Positions 1 to 9,759 are shown, numbered from the stretch's first letter. The stretch is DNA of 64,000 nt from Acinetobacter baumannii (GCF_009759685.1 NZ_CP046654.1:3916849-3980848); one strand, 5' to 3'. Notes: generated by a model not told the origin, from the letters alone. Numbers and translations are program-made.

Positions 1-176
1 ACCGCTTGTGTAGTTGCTAAATTGCCTGCTGTTTGCAAGGCAATAAACCGCTCTCCCGTTACTCCAAAAGTATGCAGTTTACGGAACACAGAAATATGAT
101 CGACCCCGGCATTGGTTCGAGTATCACTTATAAACACCAACCCCTGTTCCAATCTCAGCGCACAACAATAGGTCAT
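1..176 (-). CDS. Anbu proteasome-type protease (partial, C-terminus beyond window)
   Basis: Only the first 58 codons are present. The translation begins MTYCCALRLEQGLVFISD and continues with TRTNAGVDHISVFRKL and ERFIALQTAGNLATTQA, which I recognise as the N-terminus of Anbu, the ancestral beta-subunit-like Ntn hydrolase. The Thr right after Met is the expected catalytic N-terminal residue once Met is removed. The start at 176 is preceded on the minus strand by AGAGAAC and lies 16 bases after the transglutaminase-like stop, so it is the last visible gene of the ATP-grasp / alpha-E / transglutaminase operon, the classic Anbu neighbourhood. Its natural substrate is not known to me. Confidence 0.85.
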   Translation of the reverse strand, partial: MTYCCALRLEQGLVFISDTRTNAGVDHISVFRKLHTFGVTGERFIALQTAGNLATTQA

Positions 177-192
177 TTCGTTCTCTTTACAT

Positions 193-972
193 TCAACAAG
201 CCAGCACTTGAACCACAGACATCATATTTTCAGTACCACCTTTTTCTCGCACTCCCCTAATGGGCGCAACATCGAGATAGTCCCGACCAACAGCAAGATA
301 AATATGATGCTTTGGTGTAAACAATTGATTGCTCACATCAAAACAATACCACTGATTATCTAAAAATACCTCCGCCCAAGCGTGACTGGCAAGGTGTGGA
401 GAATTTTGATCAAATAGATAACCAGAGACATAACGTGCTGGTAATTGTAACGCACGGCACATAGCGATTAAAACATGTGCATGATCTTGACACACCCCCT
501 GACCTGCCTGAAAGGCTTGCGTAGCCGTTGTATGAACAGATGTACTATCCGGTTGATATGGCATCTTTTGCAGAATATTTTCACTGAGCAAAGCAATATG
601 TTGTCGGTCTTTGACAGTTACAATTCTCTGGGCAAAATCCAACATTTCAGCATCATATTTAGTGGCCTCTGTACTTTGGAGAAATAGATTTATTGGTATA
701 GATACATCTACTCCTCCTATTTCTGTATTTAGAAGCTCTACAATGCCTTGTGCCATAAAAGTAAGGTGCTGATACTCATAACGCTGGCTAGCCGTTATCC
801 AAATATTATTAAAAATATCTCTTTTGAGCGTCTTGTCACCAGGTACACTGATTGCCCAATTAATAACATGTTGATGCAGCGATGTTTGAGGCATCATCTT
901 GATATACTGAATACTGTTTTTAGCAGTTTCAGTATAGTTATAATGCGTTTGATGATTAACCATCAATTTCAT
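193..972 (-). CDS. Transglutaminase-like cysteine peptidase family protein (Anbu operon)
   Basis: 259 residues. It has an N-terminal beta-rich region of the type found in bacterial transglutaminase-like proteins, then the catalytic core. Cys lies in GVCQDHAH (about residue 160), His in SHAWAEVF (about 196) and Asp in CFDVSNQ (about 213). There is no signal peptide, so it is probably cytoplasmic. The start is 2 bases after the alpha-E stop and has GAGG at good spacing. Such genes sit with alpha-E, circularly permuted ATP-grasp and Anbu genes in many proteobacteria. Joint action on a peptide-like compound is an inference from context only. Confidence 0.85.
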   Translation of the reverse strand: MKLMVNHQTHYNYTETAKNSIQYIKMMPQTSLHQHVINWAISVPGDKTLKRDIFNNIWITASQRYEYQHLTFMAQGIVELLNTEIGGVDVSIPINLFLQSTEATKYDAEMLDFAQRIVTVKDRQHIALLSENILQKMPYQPDSTSVHTTATQAFQAGQGVCQDHAHVLIAMCRALQLPARYVSGYLFDQNSPHLASHAWAEVFLDNQWYCFDVSNQLFTPKHHIYLAVGRDYLDVAPIRGVREKGGTENMMSVVQVLAC

Positions 973-974
973 AA

Positions 975-1571
975 TTATGCCTCGAACATATATTCCAACT
1001 GCTGGGTAAAATTATAATAAGCTTCCCAATTTGGATGATCTTTTAATAATTGCCATGGTTGAGTTAATTTATTCCACCCTAAGTCATTCAGCTGTTGAAG
1101 TAATTGTTCTAACTCCTGCAAGAGCTGTGTAAGGTCTTGCTGAAAACGTAGTTGTATATCAAATAATTCTATCTTTTGTCCTAAATGCAGAAATAACGCT
1201 ATATCTTCATGTTCAGCATCAAGTATTTGATTACATTTCGCTAAAGCCTGCTTTAATGAGTCAGGATGAGCTTGAACTCCCTTAATCGCATGATTTAATT
1301 CTGCATAGGCATTTGAAGATAATATTCCTCTTAACTCTTGAATATTATCTTTGGCAATAGCGAACTGATTCAGTAACGAATATGTTTGTTTCGTATCCAA
1401 CATATAGCAATTCAGTAATTCTGCTTGATCAATGACTAGCCCAAATGCTGCTGCAAATTGGGCTGCTTTAGCATCATCTGTAAATGGCAAATGTGATACA
1501 GCAAATTGAATTCGCATTAAATAACGACCCAACCAATAAATGTGGTGCGCACTCGAATTGAGTAAAACCAT
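975..1571 (-). CDS. Alpha-E domain protein
   Basis: The opening MVLLNSSAHHIYWLGRYLMR matches the alpha-E pattern (usually LS-N-W-GRY-R). The rest is strongly helical with many Leu, Gln and Ala. I chose the start at 1571 because it has AGAGGAAA about 7 bases upstream and fits the domain start; an upstream ATG at 1616 would overlap the ATP-grasp gene by 23 bases. At 198 residues it is shorter than the roughly 300 residues common in the family. Function is unknown. The fixed company of ATP-grasp, transglutaminase and Anbu genes suggests a shared pathway. Confidence 0.75.
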   Translation of the reverse strand: MVLLNSSAHHIYWLGRYLMRIQFAVSHLPFTDDAKAAQFAAAFGLVIDQAELLNCYMLDTKQTYSLLNQFAIAKDNIQELRGILSSNAYAELNHAIKGVQAHPDSLKQALAKCNQILDAEHEDIALFLHLGQKIELFDIQLRFQQDLTQLLQELEQLLQQLNDLGWNKLTQPWQLLKDHPNWEAYYNFTQQLEYMFEA

Positions 1572-1593
1572 AAATTTCCTCTTTAACCAACCA

Positions 1594-3144
1594 TTAAGAA
1601 TGTAGCGTTTCAACAACCCATGTATCTTTAATACCTCCTCCTTGTGAGGAGTTAACGACTAAAGAACCTGCCTGCATGGCTACTCGTGTTAAACCTCCGG
1701 GCACAATTTCGGTCCGATAAGGAGAACTGAGTACAAACGGGCGTAGGTCGATGTGGCGCTCAGCCACTCCTGCTGTAGTTAAAGTCGGTGCAACCGATAA
1801 AGCCAATGTTGGCTGGGCAATATATTCATGCGGCGTAGCAATCAGTTTTTGTCTAAATTCATCAATTTCACATGAGCTTGCTTTAGGACCAATTAACATG
1901 CCATATCCACCCGATCCTTGAGCTTCTTTAATGACCAATTGATCTAAATGAGCCAGTACATAGTCCAGATGTTCTTTCTCACGGCACTGATAAGTAGGTA
2001 CATTCTTTAAAATGGGTGTTTCACCTAAATAATATTGGATCATCTGATCAACATATGGATAAATCGATTTATCGTCAGCTACTCCAGTGCCAGGTGCATT
2101 GGCAATCACTACGTTTTTCTGTAAATAAGCAGACATTAAACCTGCCACACCTAAAGCACTATCAGGTCTAAATGCAAGTGGATCTAAAAAATCATCATCT
2201 AAACGGCGATAAATCACATCAACCTTTTGACGGCCGCGAATCGTTTTTACAAATACTTGATCATTTTCTACAAATAAATCTCGATTGGTAACCAGTGGCA
2301 CATCCATTTCACGTGCTAAAAAAGCGTGTTCATAATAAGCACTGTTAAAACGTCCTGGCGTTAAGACCACAATAAAAGGCTGATCAACCTCGGAGTTTTC
2401 TTGAAGTATTTCTTTTAATAAGCTTGGGTAGTGTTCAATACCTTGCAGATTGTTAGCAGCACAGAGCTCAGGCATGAGTTGCTGACTAATATTCCTACAT
2501 TCAATCATATAAGATACGCCAGATGGTGTTCTTAAATTATCTTCAAGTACAAAAAACTCGCCTTCACTGTCACGAATAATATCTATTCCGCTAATTTGAG
2601 AATAAATTTTGCCTTTGAGCGTGTGTTTAAGCATATGGGGCTGAAAAGCCTCATGACAAATAATCTGACTTTCCGGAATTAATTGCTCTTTTAAAATATG
2701 TTGCCCATGATAGATGTCATCTAAAAAATAATTGAGCGCTTTAACTCGCTGTGCGCAGCCAGCTGCGATTTTTTCCCACTGTTTTTTTTCAATAACCCTT
2801 GGGATGAGATCAAAAGGTATCGTTCTCTCCACTCCTTCTTTATCGCCGTATACGTTAAATGTAATGCCGTGATAGAGAAAATGTTGCTTAGCTTCCGCAT
2901 TTAATTGTTTCAACTCATCCAAAGTACGAATGCTCAGCCATTGTTCAATTTTTTTAGAGGCCACACCGTTAGACGTTGCATCATCTAACATCTCATTAAA
3001 AAACTGCGATTTTAGTTGTTCAAATAGGTTCGACTGTACGGAAAGATTTTCTATAAACGAAGTTTGGTTAAGTAATGCGTTGGTCGCCTGTTCCTGTAAA
3101 AAATAATCAATATCGGCTTGTAGGTCTTTCTCTTGTTCTGACAT
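1594..3144 (-). CDS. Circularly permuted type-2 ATP-grasp protein
   Basis: 516 residues, first gene of the Anbu operon. Recognisable features include FNVYGDKEG near residue 97, RTIPFDLIPRVI after it, YLDDIYHG-like NYFLDDIYHG around 138, VLEDNLRTPSGVSYMIE around 200, and IKEAQGSGGYGMLIGP around 405, the glycine-rich ATP-binding segment. The family is thought to form amide or peptide bonds with ATP, but no product is established. There is no signal peptide. It is transcribed away from the WYL regulator, with 225 bases between the two starts. Confidence 0.85.
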   Translation of the reverse strand: MSEQEKDLQADIDYFLQEQATNALLNQTSFIENLSVQSNLFEQLKSQFFNEMLDDATSNGVASKKIEQWLSIRTLDELKQLNAEAKQHFLYHGITFNVYGDKEGVERTIPFDLIPRVIEKKQWEKIAAGCAQRVKALNYFLDDIYHGQHILKEQLIPESQIICHEAFQPHMLKHTLKGKIYSQISGIDIIRDSEGEFFVLEDNLRTPSGVSYMIECRNISQQLMPELCAANNLQGIEHYPSLLKEILQENSEVDQPFIVVLTPGRFNSAYYEHAFLAREMDVPLVTNRDLFVENDQVFVKTIRGRQKVDVIYRRLDDDFLDPLAFRPDSALGVAGLMSAYLQKNVVIANAPGTGVADDKSIYPYVDQMIQYYLGETPILKNVPTYQCREKEHLDYVLAHLDQLVIKEAQGSGGYGMLIGPKASSCEIDEFRQKLIATPHEYIAQPTLALSVAPTLTTAGVAERHIDLRPFVLSSPYRTEIVPGGLTRVAMQAGSLVVNSSQGGGIKDTWVVETLHS

Positions 3145-3331
3145 AGCAACCTCGTCTTATCATTTATCTATATTTCATTTTTAAATAAGCAATTTCAGTG
3201 CCACTTATATATCTATAATGCTTATTGAGTATCATTGTTATAACTTTCTTCTAAATTTTAGCATTGATTGTAAAAGCTGCTATAAACCGAATCTGACAAA
3301 CTTGCTAAATCTGTAAAGTTTTTTTATTGTG

Positions 3332-3357
3332 TTGACACCAAAGCAATTGGATATAGA
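3332..3357 (+). promoter_or_regulatory. Possible promoter for the WYL regulator
   Basis: TTGACA at 3332-3337 is followed by TATAGA at 3352-3357 (spacing 14) or TAGATG at 3354-3359 (spacing 16). Both spacings are short of the ideal 17 and the resulting leader would be about 5-10 bases. It lies in the spacer shared with the divergent Anbu operon, where a regulator could act on both genes. Confidence 0.3.
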
Positions 3358-3369
3358 TGTATTACGCTT

Positions 3370-4377
3370 ATGTCTGTAACAGAAAAAGAAACTTCAAATA
3401 GTTTATATCGCCAATGGCAGATTCTATCTCGCCTTCCTACCGGTAAATGGATCGGAACTCGAGAATTGCAAGAAATGCTTGAGCGTGAAGGTATTGAAAT
3501 CAGTTTAAGGACAATTCAGCGTGATTTAAACCAAATTGCTCAGCGTTTTCCAATTGAAAGTAATAAAGCTGTACCTCAAGGCTGGCGTTGGCAATCAGAT
3601 GCACCAATTCAAAGCTTACCGCATATGACAAGCTCTCAAGCTGTAACTTTTATGATGGTTGAGGAACATCTCAAACATTTACTTCCACCCAGTCTACTTG
3701 ATGAGATGGGGCCTTGGTTTGATTTAGCAAAACGTAGTCTGTCTACACAAAATAATGTGAGACAGTGGATTAATCGTGTCCGTATTGTGCCAGCAAGCCA
3801 ACCTCTTATTCCACCTGTAGTGGACCGTGCTGCTCAGCAGGCAATTTATGAAGGTCTACTACAAGACAAACAGATTGAGTGCGTCTATCGGGCCCGTGTA
3901 AATCAAGGCGAAGATAAAACTTATATTTTAAATCCTCTTGCTTTGGTCCAAAAAGGTGCTGTGATTTACTTAATTTGTACTCGCCATGATAAAACTGAAG
4001 TACAAACATTTGCCTTGCACCGATTCAAATCTGCTAAAGTTTTAGAAAGTCGGGCTTTACACCCTGTCAATTTCGATATTGACCATTATATTGACTCAGG
4101 AGCTTTAGGTTTCAGAGTAGATTACAACCAACCCACTGAATCTATTCAGCTTACTTTAACCATGACCGAGCAAACTGCTAAAACTTTTTATGAAAGTCAG
4201 TTAAGTAAAGATCAGACCATTACCCCAATTGAAGAAAATATTGTCGAAGTTACGGCGACCGTTCCATTTACATCCCAACTCGTATGGTGGTTACGGAGTT
4301 TTGGTAAAAAACTGCTTCATATTGAGCCAGTTCAAGTACACAATGCTGTGCGAGAAATTGAGCCTGATAGCAAATAA
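3370..4377 (+). CDS. WYL-domain transcriptional regulator with N-terminal winged HTH
   Basis: 335 residues. The N-terminal 70 residues form a DeoR-like winged helix (RQWQILSRLPTGKW, then SLRTIQRDLNQIAQRF). The WYL domain lies around residues 155-235 (ECVYRARVNQGEDKTYILNP, then AVIYLICTRHDKTEVQTFAL), followed by a WCX-like C-terminal region. WYL regulators usually sense nucleic-acid or nucleotide ligands. It is divergent from the Anbu operon, so it is a candidate regulator of that operon, but no operator was proven. Confidence 0.8.
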   Translation: MSVTEKETSNSLYRQWQILSRLPTGKWIGTRELQEMLEREGIEISLRTIQRDLNQIAQRFPIESNKAVPQGWRWQSDAPIQSLPHMTSSQAVTFMMVEEHLKHLLPPSLLDEMGPWFDLAKRSLSTQNNVRQWINRVRIVPASQPLIPPVVDRAAQQAIYEGLLQDKQIECVYRARVNQGEDKTYILNPLALVQKGAVIYLICTRHDKTEVQTFALHRFKSAKVLESRALHPVNFDIDHYIDSGALGFRVDYNQPTESIQLTLTMTEQTAKTFYESQLSKDQTITPIEENIVEVTATVPFTSQLVWWLRSFGKKLLHIEPVQVHNAVREIEPDSK

Positions 4378-4391
4378 TCAATAGATATAAA

Positions 4392-4415
4392 AAAGAGAAC
4401 CATATGGTTCTCTTT
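4392..4415 (+). terminator. Terminator after the WYL gene
   Basis: A perfect 24-base palindrome, AAAGAGAACCAT followed by ATGGTTCTCTTT, starts 14 bases after the stop codon. The T-run is short. The rest of the spacer up to 4762 is AT-rich and I see nothing else in it apart from the mnmG terminator. Confidence 0.6.
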
Positions 4416-4718
4416 AGATTTTGAATTGTAATTTTCTTAATTTTATATTGTTCTTATATTTTTACTTGTTTTCAGATCAATGTGTTTACCCCCACCAAAA
4501 CTGATCTGCTCTTTCTTTTGCGCTATTTTGAACATGAGCATTGGCATGCCATTTCATATCCATTGTAGCGAATTGATTTCATTGTCATGTTTAAAGCCCT
4601 CTTGTTTGAACGTGAATTTAATATAACTTTCGCTTTAAAACTTGTGAAATAAGAAAAAAAGGATGCAAAATCTTTTTTGATGCTTAGGAAAATTCCAGAT
4701 ATTTTTTGATCAGAAAAT

Positions 4719-4748
4719 AAAAAAGCCCAGTCTTAACCGGGCTTTTTT
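4719..4748 (-). terminator. mnmG: Rho-independent terminator of mnmG
   Basis: AAAAAAGCCC (4719-4728) and GGGCTTTTTT (4739-4748) form a 10-bp stem. It starts 14 bases past the mnmG stop when read on the minus strand. Confidence 0.8.
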
Positions 4749-4762
4749 ACACGCTTAAATAA

Positions 4763-6643
4763 TTAAGCCGTTTTTTTCGTCATATTATTTTTACGAATCG
4801 TGATCATTACAAGCTGAACAGCAGCTGGGGTAACACCAGGAATACGGCTCGCTTGAGCTAATGTTTCCGGGCGAACTGTTTTCAACTTCTGAGTAATTTC
4901 GCGAGATAAACCTGAAACGACGTCATAATCAAAATCAGCAGGAATTTTAGTTTCTTCAAGACGTTTTAATTGAGCCACATCTTCATGCTGACGGTTGATA
5001 TAACCTTCATATTTAACAGCAATTTCAATTTGCTCACCGACTTGCTGTGATACTTCAGAACCTGTAAGTTCCGCAATTTGGCCAAAATTAATATTAGGAC
5101 GTTTAAGCAAGTCAATCGCACTACATTCTTTACTTAAGTCAGCACCGGTCATTTCAACAAACTTTTTACCCATTGGGTTGTTAGGTGCCGCCCATAAATG
5201 TTGTAAACGAGATGTTTCGCGCTCAACTGCTTCCATTTTTTCGCAATAAGCCGCCCAACGAACATCATCAACCAAACCAAGCTCACGACCAATAGTTGTT
5301 AAACGTTGATCGGCATTATCTTCACGTAACATCAAACGATATTCCGCACGTGAAGTGAACATACGGTATGGCTCTTTCGTACCTAAAGTAATCAAGTCGT
5401 CAACCAATACACCCATATAAGCTTGGTCACGTTTAGGTGTCCATTCTTCTTGTTCCCATGCACGGCGTGCAGCATTCAAGCCTGCAAGTAAACCTTGGGC
5501 ACCCGCTTCTTCATAACCAGTAGTACCATTAATTTGCCCTGCAAAATACAAGCCGTTAATTGCTTTAGTTTCTAGAGTAAATTTCAAAGCTTGCGGGTTG
5601 AAATAGTCATATTCGATTGCATAACCCGGACGTAAGATATGGGCATTTTCCATACCGCGAATCGAGCGCACAAGTTCAAACTGAACATCAAATGGTAATG
5701 AAGTCGAAATACCATTTGGATAAAGCTCATGTGTATCAAGGCCTTCTGGCTCTAAGAATACCTGATGCGAGTCTTTATCAGAGAAACGATGAATCTTATC
5801 TTCAATTGAAGGACAGTAACGTGGACCTACCCCTTCAATAACACCGGTATACATTGGTGAACGGTCTAAGCCACCACGAATAATGTCATGAGTTTTTTCG
5901 TTAGTATGCGTGATATAGCAATTCACTTGTTCTGGGTGCATAGACACATCACCCATGAACGACATTACCGGAGACGGGAAGTCGCCTGGTTGTGGTGTCA
6001 TAACTGAAAAATCAACTGAACGTGCATCAATACGTGGAGGTGTACCTGTTTTTAAACGGCCTACCGGTAATTTCAATTCACGAAGACGCTGAGCAAGAGC
6101 AATAGAAGGAGGATCACCAGCACGACCGCCGCTTGATTTCTCTAAACCAACGTGAATAACACCGCCCAAGAATGTACCAGTAGTTAACACAACAGTTTTT
6201 GCATCAAAGCGGATACCCATTTGGGTCACAACACCCTTAACTGTATCGCCTTCAACAATCAGGTCATCAGCCGCTTGTTGGAAAATATCAAGATTTGCTT
6301 GATTTTCTAAGGTCTCACGAATCGCAGCTTTATAGCGAACACGGTCAGCCTGAGCACGCGTTGCACGTACTGCTGCACCTTTACGCGAGTTTAAAATACG
6401 GAATTGAATACCGCCTTTATCGGCAGCTAAAGCCATTGCACCGCCAAGCGCATCAATTTCACGAACTAAGTGCGACTTACCAATGCCACCAATTGCTGGG
6501 TTACAGCTCATCTGACCCAAAGTCTCAATGTTATGGGTCAAAAGCAAAGTCTGTCGTCCCATACGCGCAGCAGCAAGCGCCGCTTCCGTACCTGCGTGAC
6601 CGCCACCGATAACGATAACATCATAAACTTTAGGATAGTGCAT
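4763..6643 (-). CDS. mnmG: tRNA uridine-5-carboxymethylaminomethyl modification enzyme MnmG (GidA)
   Basis: 626 residues, the usual length. It has the FAD-binding motif [17 protein letters not shown] at the N-terminus, the conserved [20 protein letters not shown] (about 45-64), [11 protein letters not shown], and the C-terminal GidA-associated helical region ending in [20 protein letters not shown]. With MnmE it modifies U34 of certain tRNAs in the cytoplasm using FAD, methylene-THF and glycine or ammonium. It is a monocistronic minus-strand gene here, divergent from the small secreted-protein gene. Confidence 0.97.
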   Translation of the reverse strand: MHYPKVYDVIVIGGGHAGTEAALAAARMGRQTLLLTHNIETLGQMSCNPAIGGIGKSHLVREIDALGGAMALAADKGGIQFRILNSRKGAAVRATRAQADRVRYKAAIRETLENQANLDIFQQAADDLIVEGDTVKGVVTQMGIRFDAKTVVLTTGTFLGGVIHVGLEKSSGGRAGDPPSIALAQRLRELKLPVGRLKTGTPPRIDARSVDFSVMTPQPGDFPSPVMSFMGDVSMHPEQVNCYITHTNEKTHDIIRGGLDRSPMYTGVIEGVGPRYCPSIEDKIHRFSDKDSHQVFLEPEGLDTHELYPNGISTSLPFDVQFELVRSIRGMENAHILRPGYAIEYDYFNPQALKFTLETKAINGLYFAGQINGTTGYEEAGAQGLLAGLNAARRAWEQEEWTPKRDQAYMGVLVDDLITLGTKEPYRMFTSRAEYRLMLREDNADQRLTTIGRELGLVDDVRWAAYCEKMEAVERETSRLQHLWAAPNNPMGKKFVEMTGADLSKECSAIDLLKRPNINFGQIAELTGSEVSQQVGEQIEIAVKYEGYINRQHEDVAQLKRLEETKIPADFDYDVVSGLSREITQKLKTVRPETLAQASRIPGVTPAAVQLVMITIRKNNMTKKTA

Positions 6644-6875
6644 GAGTACAAAAACACCAGAAAAAAAAGACGGAACATTATAGCAAAATTATCTGCTTAT
6701 AGATGTACATAATTACAAAATTGTCGTGACATGATTTACGGTAAGCCACATGTTTTGACATTTTGTTTCATGAATTCAATACAAAGTGAATGTTTTTAAA
6801 ACTTTTTCATTTTAGAATAAAAAACGTACAGCACTTCTATGACTTTAAAATTAACGCAACTAGAAGGAACACAAA

Positions 6876-7106
6876 ATGAAAACGACCATGTTGAAAATCT
6901 TAACAGCATCTCTAATTTGTTTTTCAGGCGTCACTTTTACACACGCTGCTGACACGAGCAAAGCCGAAACTCAAAAACAAATTCGAGTGTGTGCAAAAAA
7001 ACAGCAAGGTGAATGGGTTTCTTACAATCACAACGGTGTAACCTTTAATGGTACTTGCCAGCCGAACGAAAATGGCAAATTACAATTCAAGGCCCCTGCT
7101 CCTTAA
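6876..7106 (+). CDS. Small secreted protein of unknown function
   Basis: 76 residues. The N-terminus MKTTMLKILTASLICFSGV, ending in THAA, is a clear Sec signal peptide, giving a mature protein of about 52 residues with two Cys (VCAKK and GTCQPN) that could form a disulfide in the periplasm. AGAAGGAA lies 7 bases before the ATG. A hairpin terminator follows. I do not recognise a family. It is flanked by mnmG and prmA but has its own spacer on both sides. Confidence 0.75.
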   Translation: MKTTMLKILTASLICFSGVTFTHAADTSKAETQKQIRVCAKKQQGEWVSYNHNGVTFNGTCQPNENGKLQFKAPAP

Positions 7107-7170
7107 TACAGTTTTGACTTAAGATATAGAGAAATCGTTTTATATTCTTCTATATCACATCATCATTTTT

Positions 7171-7208
7171 AAAAAGCGGTCCATTAAAGATGGGCCGTTT
7201 TCTTTTTT
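7171..7208 (+). terminator. Terminator after the small secreted-protein gene
   Basis: AAAAGCGGTCCA (from 7172) and TGGGCCGTTTT (7191-7201) form a stem with one bulged G and one G-T pair, followed by CTTTTTT. Confidence 0.7.
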
Positions 7209-7262
7209 AAACTACTCTAGTCAGCTACAATATGCCTTTAAATAAAATTTTAGGTCCTTTTC

Positions 7263-8168
7263 GTGAAGTGGTTACAAATACACATTACCGTTGATCAAGA
7301 ACAAGTTGAATTCACAGAAACACTTTTAATGTCTCTAGGTGCGGTAAGCGTAACTTTGGATGATGCCGAAGATCAGGCTTTACTGGAACCATTACCAGGT
7401 GAAACACCACTCTGGAACAAAGTCATTGTTACTGGTATTTACCAACAAGACGAACAAGACCCAATTGATGTTGATACTTTAGAAGCTTTCTTAAAAGCAC
7501 AACTTCCAGATGTGCCGATGCGTCATGAAGAACTTGAAGATCAAGTTTGGGAACGCGCATGGATGGATTATTATGAGCCAATTCAGATCGGGGAAAAATT
7601 CTGGATTGTTCCTGAATGGTTAGAGCCACCAGAAGCAGATGCTACAAATATTAAGCTTGACCCAGGCCTTGCTTTTGGTACAGGTAATCATGCAAGTACT
7701 TTCTTATGCTTACAATGGTTAGGTAAAACTGATGTTAAAGATAAGATCGTGATTGATTATGGTTGTGGCTCAGGCATTTTAGGTGTTGCAGCTTTATTAT
7801 TAGGCGCTAAGAAAGTCTATGCGACAGACATCGACCCACAAGCAGTTTTAGCAACTAAACAAAATGCAGAACTCAATGGTGTATTAGACCGTTTATATGT
7901 AGGTCTTCCTGAAGAGTTTGATCAAGAATTCAAACCTCAACAAGCAGATGTTTTAGTCGCAAATATTTTAGCGGGTCCTTTAATGGCACTTGCGCCAGAG
8001 TTCGCAAAATTACTTAAATCTGATGGTGATTTCGCACTTGCTGGTGTAATCGAAGAGCAAGTTGCTGATGTTTCAGGTGTTTATTCTGAATTTTTTGATA
8101 TATTAGATGTCGAAAAGCGCGAAGAAAACTGGTGCCGCATTTCAGGAAAACGTAAAACAACAAATTGA
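7263..8168 (+). CDS. prmA: Ribosomal protein L11 methyltransferase
   Basis: 301 residues starting at GTG. The N-terminal L11-binding domain ([20 protein letters not shown]) is followed by a SAM-dependent methyltransferase core. The core contains [19 protein letters not shown] (about 138-156), the SAM motif [20 protein letters not shown] (about 164-183), TDIDPQAV, and the NPPY-like motif replaced by VANILAGPL as is normal for PrmA. It trimethylates L11 using SAM in the cytoplasm. The zinc-ribbon gene follows after 13 bases, probably in one transcript. Confidence 0.95.
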
Positions 8169-8181
8169 GATGTTTTAACTC

Positions 8182-9024
8182 ATGAATGAAAAACAAACCC
8201 GCTGCCCTAAGTGTCTAACAGTTTATAAAGTTTCTCTTACTCAGTTAACTGTTGCTCAGGGTATGGTTTGTTGCCCTAAATGTAATTTAAATTTTAATGC
8301 TCTGACTAATTTAGTAAATGTTGAGCAGCCGGAAACGGTAAACTCATCTGCTTTAGCTCATGGCTCTATGCAAACACGATATATGACCCATTCTCATGTG
8401 TTAGATATCTTTGATCAAAAAGTTGAAAACTCTAATATTGATCTTTTGACTTATTTGAATAATTTAAATTACTTCCATAATGAACCTATTAATGCTCTTC
8501 CTAATCTTAATTTGGCTGAGCAAGCAACCTCTCCTGAACAAGATAACGGTAAAAAGCATAGCTGGTTGTACTATACGCTTTGGAGTTCTGCAAATCTGAT
8601 TCTGATTTTGGTTTTTACTTTTCAGATTCTTTGGTTTAACCCTAAACTCATGCAACAAAGCCCTGCGATTAGCCATGCATTTAATTATGTTTGTCAAATA
8701 TTGCATTGCAACAAGTCAGCTGAACAATATCAACTTCTTTATATAGAAAAGGTAAAGCTACGTAAAATTGGTACAGAGCATACTCAACTTTCAGGTGTTC
8801 TCATAAATCAGAATAATAAAAGTATTGAGTTGCCCAACCTAAAACTCAGCTTTGGCAAAGGAACCGATCAAGAAGAAATCATTTTTACCCCTCAACAATA
8901 CTTGGTCGAAAATTTACGTGGTATTCAACGTATTCCGACCAATACACCTTTTAGATTCCAAGTTGAGCTAAATAAAAGCAAAAAAAGCCTAGTAAATTAT
9001 CGATTAGAAATTGTCCACCCCTAA
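8182..9024 (+). CDS. Zinc-ribbon (MJ0042-type) DUF3426 membrane protein
   Basis: 280 residues. The N-terminus has a zinc ribbon of two CxxC pairs (CPKCLTVYKVS and CCPKCNLNF). A low-complexity linker and one membrane span (SSANLILILVFTFQILWF, about 138-155) follow, then a DUF3426 region with SGVLINQNNKSIELPNLKLSF that looks like a small beta-sandwich outside the membrane. The same gene type follows prmA in Pseudomonas. No function is known. It starts 13 bases after prmA and probably shares its transcript. Confidence 0.85.
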   Translation: MNEKQTRCPKCLTVYKVSLTQLTVAQGMVCCPKCNLNFNALTNLVNVEQPETVNSSALAHGSMQTRYMTHSHVLDIFDQKVENSNIDLLTYLNNLNYFHNEPINALPNLNLAEQATSPEQDNGKKHSWLYYTLWSSANLILILVFTFQILWFNPKLMQQSPAISHAFNYVCQILHCNKSAEQYQLLYIEKVKLRKIGTEHTQLSGVLINQNNKSIELPNLKLSFGKGTDQEEIIFTPQQYLVENLRGIQRIPTNTPFRFQVELNKSKKSLVNYRLEIVHP

Positions 9025-9068
9025 TTTGTAAAAAAAGTGAAAAAAAATTAAAAAAAAATGCAGTTAAT

Positions 9069-9099
9069 TTGCTCACTTTTTCCTAGACAATGGTATGAT
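9069..9099 (+). promoter_or_regulatory. fis: Possible fis promoter
   Basis: TTGCTC (9069-9074) and TATGAT (9094-9099) are separated by 19 bases, just downstream of the zinc-ribbon gene. If used, the fis leader would be close to 290 bases long. The -35 match and the spacing are weak. Confidence 0.35.
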
Positions 9100-9220
9100 A
9101 CGCGCCACGAAAGCTTTGACTCATATACTCCTCGCTCTCAATTCAAAAAATATACTGTTAAGCATGTGTGCTTTTCTACATTAAGCGCATAGCCTAACTT
9201 TTTTTGTTTTTGAGGGGGCT

Positions 9221-9333
9221 GTAACAAATATTTAATTATTGTTACGCTTATTTTTTACTCAATACGAAGAAATATGGCAAGCTAATTGTTCTTATGTTTT
9301 AGAGTCACTGTTTTAGGATCTAAAACAGGACTC
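9221..9333 (+). promoter_or_regulatory. fis: Structured leader upstream of fis
   Basis: The 375-base spacer 9025-9400 holds two inverted repeats. The first is GTAACAA (9221-9227) with TTGTTAC (9239-9245). The second is GAGTC-A-CTGTTTTAG (9302-9316), loop GAT, then CTAAAACAG-GACTC (9320-9333), a 14-bp stem with one bulged A. A real T-run is lacking after the second stem, so it may be a regulatory or processing hairpin rather than a terminator. No other gene is evident in the spacer. Confidence 0.5.
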
Positions 9334-9400
9334 CGTATTTTTAGACCACATTTATATACTACTTTACCCAAGCTAGTATTTGATTTTCGGATTAACTCGC

Positions 9401-9670
9401 ATGAATAGCAAATCTCCTATTTTTACTGCACAATCTGATGTTGCTCTTCGCATCCACGTGGATCGCGCAGTTCGCCATTATTTTGCACAATTGCAAGGTG
9501 AGCAACCATCTCAGGTATATGACATGGTGCTAGCAGAAATGGAGAAACCTCTTTTATCTGTAGTTCTAGAATATACTCGTGGTAACCAAACACGTGCCGC
9601 AGAAATTCTTGGACTCAACCGTGGCACTTTACGTAAAAAGTTAAAAGCTCACGGTTTAATGAGTGAATAA
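9401..9670 (+). CDS. fis: Fis family DNA-binding nucleoid protein
   Basis: 89 residues from the ATG at 9401; a TTG at 9380 would add seven residues not typical for Fis. The C-terminal half is the canonical Fis helix-turn-helix ([31 protein letters not shown]), which binds and bends DNA and also resembles the NtrC C-terminus. In Pseudomonas the gene is preceded by dusB; here dusB is absent and the zinc-ribbon gene stands upstream instead. It is followed by a strong terminator and then purH. Confidence 0.93.
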   Translation: MNSKSPIFTAQSDVALRIHVDRAVRHYFAQLQGEQPSQVYDMVLAEMEKPLLSVVLEYTRGNQTRAAEILGLNRGTLRKKLKAHGLMSE

Positions 9671-9676
9671 ATGATA

Positions 9677-9708
9677 AAATGCTCACGGCTTCGTGGGCAT
9701 TTTTTTTG
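9677..9708 (+). terminator. Terminator between fis and purH
   Basis: AAATGCTCACG, loop GCTT, CGTGGGCATTT, then a T-run to 9707. It starts 7 bases after the fis stop, so purH needs its own promoter or readthrough. Confidence 0.85.
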
Positions 9709-9759
9709 TGCTTCTAATTGGTTTTAATCCGTAGACTTGAAATTGTTGACTTGAACATC

